From positions 1-13,661 of the forward strand of contig DAOUHO010000092.1 in NCBI GenBank assembly GCA_034428595.1: 13,661 bases of DNA. Reading direction: 5' to 3'. Position numbers and translations under genes: made by a program. This stretch comes from JAJECS01 sp034428595. GTDB lineage: Bacteria > Chloroflexota > UBA11872. Below the pieces are notes generated by a model. That model was not told where the DNA came from, ran no database searches, and was given only the letters and a program-made list of their open reading frames with translations. This document shows positions 6,788 to 12,565 of the stretch, piece after piece. Position 1 is the stretch's first letter, and every line of letters starts with the position of its first letter.

Positions 6788-7567
6788 ATGGAACCGTGGC
6801 GGTTGCTCGTTGACCCGGCAGCGGCCGGAGCGCGGAACATGGCGGTCGACCAGGCCATCGCAGAGGCCGTACAGCGCGGCGACGTTCCACCCACGCTGCG
6901 CTTCTACAGCTGGCGGCCGCGCGCGCTTTCCCTCGGCTATCACCAGCCGCTGAATCTCGTCGACCGCTCGCTGGCACGGCGATGCGGCATCGACCTTGTG
7001 CGCCGGATCACCGGCGGCGGGGCCCTCCTGCATAGCGATGAGCTCACCTATGCGATGGCCGTACCGCGGCGGCATCGATTGGTGAAAGGCGGGGTGCGTG
7101 CGTCGTACGCGGCACTCACGCTGGGGCTGGCCGCCGGACTGGAAGCCGTGGGGCTGGCGCCGGAGGCCGGCGCTCCCGCACACGCGGCCGAGGAGACGCT
7201 GCCAGGCCTCTGCTTTTGGTCACCGAGCGGACACGAACTGTGGGTTGGCGAACACAAGATGGTCGCCAGTGCCCAGGGCCGGGTGCACGGCGGCGTGCTG
7301 CAGCACGGCAGCCTGGTGATGTCTCACGATTTGGACATTCACTCGCTTACCCACACGTCGGCGCCCAACGCTTGCCCGCCGGGTCTGCGCGACGTCTTGC
7401 CCCAGCCGACGACGATTGGCGAGCTGGTGCAGGCCCTCACGCAGGGCTTTGCCGAGCGGCTGCGCATCGCGCCGCAGCCGGGCGCGCTTACGCCTGACGA
7501 GCACCATCGCAGCGACGAGCTGGTCGAGGTACGGTACGCGCACGATGCCTGGCTCGCCCGCTGCTGA
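6788..7567 (+). CDS. lipM: Octanoyltransferase of the LipM / lipoate-protein ligase A family
   Basis: A 259-residue cytosolic enzyme expected to move octanoyl groups from acyl carrier protein to the lipoyl domain of GcvH or 2-oxoacid dehydrogenases, the first step of endogenous lipoate synthesis. Family landmarks are SLGYHQPLN, the ligand-binding RRITGGGALLHSDELTY (72-88), LCFWSPSGHEL with Cys142, EHKMVASAQGR with the invariant Lys157, and LQHGSLVM. A cysteine at this point, in a CF-x-x-PS context, characterises the LipM/LipL-like transferases that use an acyl-thioester intermediate. Classical ATP-dependent LplA lacks it and usually has an extra C-terminal domain, also absent here. A salvage ligase remains possible. 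A weak AAAGGG lies upstream of the ATG. The methyltransferase gene overlaps its 3' end by 23 bp, suggesting translational coupling. Confidence 0.88.
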   Translation: MEPWRLLVDPAAAGARNMAVDQAIAEAVQRGDVPPTLRFYSWRPRALSLGYHQPLNLVDRSLARRCGIDLVRRITGGGALLHSDELTYAMAVPRRHRLVKGGVRASYAALTLGLAAGLEAVGLAPEAGAPAHAAEETLPGLCFWSPSGHELWVGEHKMVASAQGRVHGGVLQHGSLVMSHDLDIHSLTHTSAPNACPPGLRDVLPQPTTIGELVQALTQGFAERLRIAPQPGALTPDEHHRSDELVEVRYAHDAWLARC

Positions 7568-8159
7568 CTCGCAATCTCAAGTGTCGGTGCTCGCCCGCGG
7601 AATGGCGGTGCTTCGCTCGGCGCGTCTCATTCTGGACGCGGGCTTCGGCGACGGTCGCGCCACCGTCGAGCTAGCCGCCGGTGCACGCGTGATTGCCATG
7701 GATCGCGATGCCCAAGCGCTGGCGCATGCGCCGCGGCATCCCAACATCTGGTACGTGCGGGCTGACGCCGACCGGGCGCCGATCGTCACAGACGCATTGG
7801 ACGCCGTCTATAGCTTCGGGTTGTTGCAAGTGCTCGGCGTCGATGGCAACGAAGACATCCGACGCGCACTGCGGGAGTTTCAGCGCATGCTGCGACCCAC
7901 CGGCGTGGCGGTAATGGGCACGCTGGCGGACTTCAGAACCCATGACTCCCCGTTTCGCAGCCTCACCGGCGCCGAGGTGTCCCAATGCATGCGCAACACC
8001 TTTAACCTGCGCGAGCTCATCGGCCTGATGGATAGCGATGCCGCGGGGATGCGCTCGCGGTATTGGTACATCCACGCCGTACCGATCACCGACCCGACGC
8101 CCCGCCGGCGGCCGACCAGCGCGCATCGCGCTCGCGCTGCCGCCAAACCGCGCCAGTAA
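7545..8159 (+). CDS. Class I SAM-dependent methyltransferase (short)
   Basis: A 204-residue protein with a Rossmann-type S-adenosylmethionine-binding fold. It has motif I LILDAGFGDGRAT (28-40), an acidic end to strand 2 (AMDRD, 51-55), ADADRAPI (73-80), DAVYSFGLLQVL (86-97), and the strand-5 region RMLRPTGVAVMG (114-125). This resembles the Methyltransf_11/UbiE-like group, but the substrate cannot be inferred. The start is uncertain. The ATG at 7545 overlaps the preceding gene by 23 bp, GTG at 7581 and ATG at 7602 are in frame, and none has a strong ribosome binding site. The first 25 residues are not needed for the fold. The last 25 residues (from about 180) are Arg/Ala/Pro-rich and look unstructured. 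They lie where the gene overlaps the 3' end of the minus-strand propeller gene. Confidence 0.78.
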   Translation: MPGSPAADSQSQVSVLARGMAVLRSARLILDAGFGDGRATVELAAGARVIAMDRDAQALAHAPRHPNIWYVRADADRAPIVTDALDAVYSFGLLQVLGVDGNEDIRRALREFQRMLRPTGVAVMGTLADFRTHDSPFRSLTGAEVSQCMRNTFNLRELIGLMDSDAAGMRSRYWYIHAVPITDPTPRRRPTSAHRARAAAKPRQ

Positions 8160-8793
8160 CCGCGTCGCAGATCCACACGCGGCCGTGCCGCATGGTGAGT
8201 CCGTGCGGCTCGAACGGCTCGTCGTCGAGGTTGACGCGCTCGAGCTCGGCGCCATCCTGCACGCTGAGCCGCAGCACGATTCGATCGGAGGTGAAGGCGC
8301 ACCAGAGCGCCTCCCCGTCCCAGCCCAGCCCGTGGGCGCGGTCCATGGGCACGGGAATGACGCGGCGCGGTGCTAACGATTCGGCATCTACCAGCGTCAG
8401 GGACCGCTGATCCAGCGTCGTGAGCCACAGGCCCTCGGAGGTCCACTCCAGGCCATGCACGTCGCTGTCTCCCGGCGCGCGGAACTGCGCCAGCATTGCG
8501 CCCGTCCGTGGATCAGTCTTGACGATCCGAGTGTGCGCCGTGTCGATGGCCGTCGGCAGGCGCGTTTTCGGCAGGCCGTTGGAGCACATCCACAGCGCGC
8601 CGTGGCCGAAGGTCACCCCGCTTGATTTTCCGGCGCCCGTGGAGAACGACCGGATGACCGTGCCGTCGTCTGGCGCGACCAGAAACGCCCAGCCCTGGTC
8701 CTGATCGGCGATCCACAGGCCCTCGTCGGTGGCCTGCAACCCGTTGGGGTGCGCCACGGGCGCCTGGAAGGCGTGGTCGAAGCGCCCGGTCAC
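8086..8793 (-). CDS. Beta-propeller protein (SMP-30 / PQQ-propeller-like)
   Basis: A 235-residue protein built of at least five copies of a blade motif, roughly GL-x-W-x-x-x-GLW: PNGLQATDEGLWIAD (16-30), SGVTFGHGALWMC (58-70), VHGLEWTSEGLWL (112-124), AHGLGWDGEALWC (153-165) and PHGLTMRHGRVWI (196-208), spaced about 41-54 residues apart. This is a beta-propeller, reminiscent of SMP-30/gluconolactonase or Vgb lyase-like proteins. No signal peptide is present, so it is probably cytosolic. Too little is conserved to name a ligand or activity. The GTG start overlaps the Nudix stop in a GTGA arrangement (8790-8793), which implies translational coupling. Its last 74 bp overlap the convergent methyltransferase gene. 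Confidence 0.75.
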   Translation of the reverse strand: MTGRFDHAFQAPVAHPNGLQATDEGLWIADQDQGWAFLVAPDDGTVIRSFSTGAGKSSGVTFGHGALWMCSNGLPKTRLPTAIDTAHTRIVKTDPRTGAMLAQFRAPGDSDVHGLEWTSEGLWLTTLDQRSLTLVDAESLAPRRVIPVPMDRAHGLGWDGEALWCAFTSDRIVLRLSVQDGAELERVNLDDEPFEPHGLTMRHGRVWICDAVTGAVWRQRERDARWSAAGGASGR

Positions 8794-9278
8794 GGCGACG
8801 CTTCGGCAGCCAGCGTCTGGATGGCGCGACGTCCGAGGATGCGCACGTCGTCACTGATATGGCTGGCCCCAAGGTCCTGGGCCGAGAACCAGCGCTGCTC
8901 GCTGTGCTCCGCCACAGCCAAGCGAGGCTCGCCGCCCACCGCGTGTCCGAAATAGATGAGGTCGATGTGAAAGTGCCCGGGCTCGATAGTCTCCAACAGG
9001 ATCGTTTCCGGTCGCGGCAGGCCCCGCACGTCGTCGTCGTTGACGGGGAGGGCGTCCGCCACGATCGCAATGTCGAGGCCAACCTCTTCACGCACCTCGC
9101 GGCGCAGGGCCTGCGTGGGATCCTCGCCAGCCTCGATGTGCCCACCGACGGGAAGCCACCTTTTGAGCTTGCGATGGTTGACCAGCAGCACTTTTCCATC
9201 ACGCACCAAGAATCCGGTGGCGGTGAAGTGCTTGTCTGGAGGGTCGGGGCGGCTCACGCCGCGATTGTAGGCAGCCAC
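8790..9278 (-). CDS. Nudix hydrolase
   Basis: A 162-residue enzyme that would hydrolyse a nucleoside-diphosphate-linked substrate with a divalent metal. The Nudix box is complete: Gly46, Glu52, then Arg60-Glu61, Glu64-Glu65 and Gly67, fitting G-x5-E-x7-RE-U-x-EE-x-G-U. It is preceded by the strand FTATGFLVRDGKVLLVNHRKLKRWLPVGG. The C-terminal half (HIDLIYFGHAVGG, EQRWFSAQDL) resembles ADP-ribose or NTP-type Nudix proteins, but specificity cannot be told. The GTG at 9278 lies only 11 bases from the tmRNA 3' end. An in-frame GTG at 9257 (MSRPDPPDK) is attractive because TACAAT (9269-9264) lies six bases upstream, which would give a leaderless mRNA. The stop overlaps the GTG of the propeller gene. 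Confidence 0.92.
   Translation of the reverse strand: MAAYNRGVSRPDPPDKHFTATGFLVRDGKVLLVNHRKLKRWLPVGGHIEAGEDPTQALRREVREEVGLDIAIVADALPVNDDDVRGLPRPETILLETIEPGHFHIDLIYFGHAVGGEPRLAVAEHSEQRWFSAQDLGASHISDDVRILGRRAIQTLAAEASP
9264..9269 (-). promoter_or_regulatory. -10-like hexamer before the Nudix gene
   Basis: On the minus strand TACAAT (five of six consensus positions) ends six bases before an in-frame GTG at 9257, so a transcript could begin at the start codon itself. No clear -35 is seen. The alternative is read-through from the smpB-ssrA transcript. Confidence 0.3.
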
Positions 9279-9288
9279 CGCCCCGCCA

Positions 9289-9644
9289 TGGTGGAGATGG
9301 GGGCGAGTCGAACGCCCCGTCCAGAGGCCGTCACCCCGCCGCGTCTACAGGCTTAGCCGATCGCTATGGTTCTCGCCGACTTGCCCGCCGTTCGGCCACG
9401 AGCAACCCGACCAGTCCGCGTGTCTTAGCCGGCATACGCGGACGCCTCTGCCGGAGCAGCCTAGAGTGTTGGCGCCTGGTCCGGCCCGCTAGGCACGAGC
9501 CGGGCAGACGTCGCGGCGCTTAGGCCGCGAGTGGGAGCGCTTCTTGCTCGCCAGTTACTAGATTTGCCGCCTTTTTTTCGAGCGTGACGGCGTGCTCGAC
9601 CTGCAGCAGCGGACCTCGGACTTCTGTCGAAACCCGGCATCCCC
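9289..9644 (-). ncRNA. ssrA: Transfer-messenger RNA (tmRNA)
   Basis: A one-piece tmRNA of about 356 nt that, with SmpB, rescues stalled ribosomes and tags the nascent chain for proteolysis. The minus-strand 5' end reads GGGGATGCCGGGTTTCGACA, the typical tmRNA opening. The 3' end, GTTCGACTCGCCCCCATCTCCACCA split between T arm and acceptor, encodes CCA. GGGGATG pairs with CATCTCC to form the acceptor stem. A pseudoknot 1 can form from CGAGC/GCTCG with loop CGCC pairing to GGCG near 9570. The tag frame ends ALPLAA-TAA, with TAA at 9522-9520. The most likely tag is GEQEALPLAA (9552-9523), because TAGTA lies shortly before GGC, as TAGTC precedes the resume codon in E. coli. A longer reading, ANLVTGEQEALPLAA from GCA at 9567, is possible. 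smpB ends 12 bp upstream. Confidence 0.95.
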
Positions 9645-9656
9645 AGAGATTCAATG

Positions 9657-10145
9657 CTAGCGCATGCGCCGCGCGATCTCACGCGCATCGTCGCGGGCGC
9701 GAATCTTTTCCCGCTTGTCATAGTCGCGCCGTCCACGCACCAGGCCAATCTCGACCTTGGCCCACCCCTTGTCGAGGTACAGCCGCAACGGCACGGCGGT
9801 ATACCCCGCCTGGTTGGTGTGGCGCGCGAGCTCGTCGATTTCGGCCCGGTGAAGCAGCAGTTTTCGGGGGCGGTCGGGATCGTGGTTGGCGTCGGCGGCG
9901 GGCTTGTAGCGCGCGATGTGCACATCGCGCAGGTAGGCCTCGCCATCCTGGACGGCGACATAGCCCTCGCGCAGCGAAACCGATCCGGTGCGCAAGCTCT
10001 TGATTTCGGTGCCGCGAAGCTCCAGGCCGGCATCGAACGTATCCAGCACCACGTAGTCGTAGCGGGCGCGCCGGTTCAGGGCGAGGGTGCGATTTCGACT
10101 GGTTGGCGCCGGCGTCGCCTGCCGCCGCCGGCGTTTGCGCGCCAC
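9657..10145 (-). CDS. smpB: SsrA-binding protein SmpB
   Basis: A 162-residue basic RNA-binding protein that delivers tmRNA to stalled ribosomes. The OB-fold core carries family signatures: NRRARYDYVVLDTFDAGLEL, GTEIKSLRTGSVSLREGYV (45-63), DVHIARY (74-80), RKLLLHRAEIDEL, and LYLDKGWAKVEIGLVRGRRDYDKRE (122-146). The Arg/Lys-rich C-terminal tail (KIRARDDAREIARRMR) is the part that inserts into the decoding centre. The N-terminal 20 residues are a basic extension, longer than in E. coli. The start is GTG at 10145 with only a weak GGA upstream. The adjacent tmRNA gene, 12 bp downstream on the same strand, means both halves of the rescue system could come from one transcript. Confidence 0.96.
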   Translation of the reverse strand: MARKRRRRQATPAPTSRNRTLALNRRARYDYVVLDTFDAGLELRGTEIKSLRTGSVSLREGYVAVQDGEAYLRDVHIARYKPAADANHDPDRPRKLLLHRAEIDELARHTNQAGYTAVPLRLYLDKGWAKVEIGLVRGRRDYDKREKIRARDDAREIARRMR

Positions 10146-10201
10146 GCTAGTCCGTGCCGGACCGCGCGCGGATGTCGCCCCTCGGCGGGCTGGGCGCCGG
10201 G

Positions 10202-10453
10202 TTAGCCGGCGGCCGAGGCGCTACCGGCCGGGACCATGCCCTCAAGCAACTTCTCGAGCGCCATGGTGTGGCTGCACGTCTGCCAAACCATGAAGAACTC
10301 GCAGTCACAACTCCACGCACCGTCGGCCAGCCTGATCACATGATCGTTGTTGTCGCCATCGAACCGCACGGTCAATGCCTCGAAGTGAATGCGATGCGGT
10401 TCCTGGGCGTACTTCTGGGCTTTCTGGACCTTGCTGATCAGACTCGACTGCAC
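10202..10453 (-). CDS. SWIM zinc-finger mini-protein
   Basis: An 83-residue protein that is little more than a SWIM-type zinc finger, fitting C-x-C-x(n)-C-x-H: Cys49, Cys51, Cys60 and His62 in WSCDCEFFMVWQTCSHTMALE. The preceding strand HFEALTVRFDGDNNDHVIRLADG matches the short beta region usually ahead of this finger, and LEKLLEGM follows as the helix. SWIM domains bind DNA or protein and normally sit in larger proteins (transposases, MEKK1, SWI/SNF-linked ATPases). Here it stands alone with a basic N-terminal helix (SKVQKAQKYAQ). The GTG start has a strong GAGGAGGT five bases upstream, supporting a real gene. It lies 56 bp upstream of smpB on the same strand and may be co-transcribed with it. 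Confidence 0.8.
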   Translation of the reverse strand: MQSSLISKVQKAQKYAQEPHRIHFEALTVRFDGDNNDHVIRLADGAWSCDCEFFMVWQTCSHTMALEKLLEGMVPAGSASAAG

Positions 10454-10550
10454 GCGAGACCTCCTCTATGTGCGACGCGCAGGCTGCCGTCCAGGCCGCT
10501 ACGCGCCTTGCGCCCGCGGCGAGCGACCGTGCGCCGGGCCGGGTGCTCAG

Positions 10551-10889
10551 TTATGCAGCCCGTCCTTCACCGGGGTCGCGCCCGTTGGCGTAGGCCATGC
10601 CCTCAATGACGCCTTCCACGCGCGCCAGCCGACGGTCGACGTCGTGCACGTCGGTGCGAAGGCCTTCCACGTCGGCGCGTACTTGGCGAATCTCGGCGCC
10701 CAGGTCAGCGCGCACTTGGCGAATCTCGGCGCCCAGATTGTCGCGCACCAGGCGAATCTCGGCGCCCAGGTCGTCACGCACCTGACGAACATCGGCGCGC
10801 AACCAAGCCGCGATACCGATGTTCAGACCGCCGAGCCCGACCAAGAGGACAGCGCCCACGCTCAGGATGCCGATCAACTCGGGCGTCAT
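10551..10889 (-). CDS. Membrane-anchored hendecad coiled-coil protein
   Basis: A 112-residue protein with one N-terminal transmembrane helix (about residues 5-30, ELIGILSVGAVLLVGLGG onward) and a charged coiled coil. Residues 32-75 are four 11-residue repeats: ADVRQVRDDLG, AEIRLVRDNLG, AEIRQVRADLG and AEIRQVRADVE. A looser GLRTDVHDVDRRLARVEG follows, then a short hydrophilic tail. Eleven-residue periodicity fits a hendecad, slightly right-handed coiled coil, so the protein probably oligomerises. The function is unknown. The ATG at 10889 lacks an obvious ribosome binding site. A GTG three codons upstream is possible, and the frame stays open further upstream (to 11063), but those residues are Trp/Arg/Pro-rich and unlike a leader. 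Confidence 0.7.
   Translation of the reverse strand: MTPELIGILSVGAVLLVGLGGLNIGIAAWLRADVRQVRDDLGAEIRLVRDNLGAEIRQVRADLGAEIRQVRADVEGLRTDVHDVDRRLARVEGVIEGMAYANGRDPGEGRAA
10665..10796 (-). repeat. Four tandem 33-bp repeats within the coiled-coil gene
   Basis: Four in-frame 33-bp units encode the 11-residue repeats. They share the core GGCGCCGAGATTCGCC on the coding strand. The two units at about 10665-10730 are nearly identical at DNA level, the outer ones more diverged. That suggests recent duplication of one unit and possible copy-number variation. Confidence 0.75.
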
Positions 10890-11016
10890 GGCTTGCACGG
10901 TAGCACGCCAGATCCACGAAAACGGTCGCCATTCCGGCATCTGCAGGCCGCCGGGACACTCGCGCAACGGCTGAGACTTGCCCATGGACAGGGGCCGCCC
11001 ATACCAGCCACGCCTT

Positions 11017-11754
11017 CTACCATCCGTATTGCAGTCGAATGGAGAGCCGCTCGGGCAGGCCAAGGGCCGTCATGCGGCGCTGGACCTGGGCGACGTCATA
11101 GGTCGCGCGCTCGATCTGGAGGGTGCGGGCCTCGGGATCGAACAGGGCAAAGGCCGCGCGCGGATCGCCGTCCCGCGGTTGACCCACGCTGCCGGGATTG
11201 ACGATCAGTCGATCGTCGTCAACCACGATTCGCTGCCCCGGCGTCGGGACCTCGGTGGTGAAGGCCTCGCTGCCGGTGGCCCCACTGCGCCAGCGGAAGA
11301 CCAGCGGCACGTGCGTGTGCCCCACCAGGCAGATGTCGCTGGCGAAGTAGCCGAAATTGGCAATCGCGATGCGCGCGTTGGTGACGTACTCCCACACCGG
11401 GTCTTGAGGGCTGCCGTGGGCGACTGCGACGTCGCCAAACACTCCGGCCGGCTCGAGCTCGGCGAGAAACTGGCGGTTGACCGGCGTGAGCACGCCGCCG
11501 GTCCACTCGCAGGCCGTGCGGGCGTCCGCGTTGAACCGAACCAGGTCGGCTTTGCCGATGGACCCCCAATCGTGATTCCCAACCAGCGACCGCAGGGGTA
11601 GCTCCCGCAGGCGCTCGACGACTTCGTTTGGCGACGGCCCATAGCCAACGAGATCACCCAGGCACCAGACCTCGTCGACGCTGCCGGCGGCACGGAGCAC
11701 GGCGTCGAGCGCCGTGTCGTTGCCATGCACGTCGGCAATGACCAGGATCGTCAG
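11017..11754 (-). CDS. Calcineurin-like metallophosphoesterase with apparent CTG start
   Basis: A 245-residue cytosolic phosphodiesterase/phosphatase with a complete dimetal site: DVHGN (Asp8, His10), LGDLVGYGP (Asp34), GNHD (Asn60, His61, Asp62), AHGSP (His113) and GHTHVP (His146, His148). It belongs to the YfcE/MJ0936-like group, of about this size. The first ordinary start codon in frame is the GTG at 11730, which is the valine of DVHGN itself and would destroy the metal site. The frame is open further upstream but has no ATG, GTG or TTG before a TAA just past 11790. A CTG at 11754 gives (M)TILVIADVHGN, the canonical family N-terminus, and GGAG lies seven bases before it. CTG is therefore the likely start, unless it is a sequence error for ATG. 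The substrate is not predictable. Confidence 0.88.
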   Translation of the reverse strand: MTILVIADVHGNDTALDAVLRAAGSVDEVWCLGDLVGYGPSPNEVVERLRELPLRSLVGNHDWGSIGKADLVRFNADARTACEWTGGVLTPVNRQFLAELEPAGVFGDVAVAHGSPQDPVWEYVTNARIAIANFGYFASDICLVGHTHVPLVFRWRSGATGSEAFTTEVPTPGQRIVVDDDRLIVNPGSVGQPRDGDPRAAFALFDPEARTLQIERATYDVAQVQRRMTALGLPERLSIRLQYGW

Positions 11755-11798
11755 GAGCGCGCTCCGTCTTTCGGTGCGCCCGAGGCGGCGCTGGGGCC

Positions 11799-11804
11799 AT
11801 TATG
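11799..11804 (-). promoter_or_regulatory. -10-like hexamer before the metallophosphoesterase
   Basis: On the minus strand CATAAT matches five of six positions of the -10 consensus and lies about 45 bases before the proposed CTG start, giving a leader of about 38 nt that includes GGAG. No convincing -35 is present. The region is shared with the divergent LiaF-like gene. Confidence 0.3.
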
Positions 11805-11895
11805 CGCGGGCCTTCCCGGTATGCACGGCGCGCGGCGGATGGCCCATACTTGCGGTGCTGCCGTCACGCGCGGCAGCCCGCGTGGAGGTGGCGCC

Positions 11896-12549
11896 GTGCA
11901 GCGCAGTTCAGGACAGGTGCTCATTGGGCTCGTCATCATCGCGGTTGGTCTGGCCCTGCTGCTGGACAACCTCGATATCGGCGGCAGCCCCTGGCGATTC
12001 TTTCCCTCGGTCATCATCCTGATCGGCCTCTGGGCGCTGGCGCGGAACGGATTTCGCCAGCCTGCCGGGCCTCTCTTGCTCGTCGCGGTCGGCGTGGCCG
12101 TGCAGCTCTCGATCCTGGACGAACTGCCGAACGAGGTCCGGTCGGCCATTTGGCCCGTGCTCGTCATCCTCGTCGGTCTGCTGCTCATTTTCTGGCGCTC
12201 GTCGCGCGGACGAGCGGACTCCGACGGCGGCGCAAACTACGTGGCCGTGTTTCACGGCGTGCGGGACAGCGTGAATGGCCCACTGGGCCGGCTTCAGGCC
12301 ACGGCGCTCTTTGGCGGGGTGGAGCTCGACCTGCGGGAGGCCCGGATCGACCACCCGCCCGCGGTGATTGACGTCTCGTGCCTCTTCGGCGGGATCGATA
12401 TTCGTCTGCCGGCGGACGTGGCCTTGCAGAACGACGTGCTGGCGCTGTTCGGCGGCGTCGAGGATCAGCGGCGCGCCGCGGGATCGGACACGGTTGCGAT
12501 TACCCTGCGGGGCACAGCCATATTCGGCGGCCTTCGGCTTCAGGATTGA
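11896..12549 (+). CDS. LiaF-like membrane protein (cell-envelope stress type)
   Basis: A 217-residue protein with four hydrophobic helices (about 7-25, 34-50, 58-74 and 85-101) as two helical hairpins, each resembling the LiaF/DUF5668 N-terminal unit (IGLVIIAVGLALLLDNLDI). A soluble C-terminal domain follows, with four regularly spaced FGG turns: ALFGGVELDLR (138-148), CLFGGIDIRLP (162-172), ALFGGVED (183-190) and IFGGLRLQD (209-217). This is the LiaF C-terminal-like beta domain found in proteins linked to cell-wall antibiotic responses. In Firmicutes LiaF represses the LiaRS two-component system. No sensor kinase or regulator is visible here, so the role is open. The GTG at 11896 follows GGAGGTGG. 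The gene converges on murD with a 16-bp gap. Confidence 0.85.
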   Translation: MQRSSGQVLIGLVIIAVGLALLLDNLDIGGSPWRFFPSVIILIGLWALARNGFRQPAGPLLLVAVGVAVQLSILDELPNEVRSAIWPVLVILVGLLLIFWRSSRGRADSDGGANYVAVFHGVRDSVNGPLGRLQATALFGGVELDLREARIDHPPAVIDVSCLFGGIDIRLPADVALQNDVLALFGGVEDQRRAAGSDTVAITLRGTAIFGGLRLQD

Positions 12550-12565
12550 CCTCTCGCCGCCCGAC

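Noticed and set aside
10665..10796. Possible CRISPR or regulatory repeat array
   Set aside because: The 33-bp units are contiguous, in frame and without spacers. They encode an 11-residue protein repeat.
10389..11201. Plus-strand open frame of 270 codons with tandem ANLGAQV-like repeats
   Set aside because: The repeats are the complement of the 33-bp hendecad repeats in the minus-strand coiled-coil gene. That strand has a transmembrane helix and coherent coiled-coil pattern. The plus frame also crosses three supported minus-strand genes.
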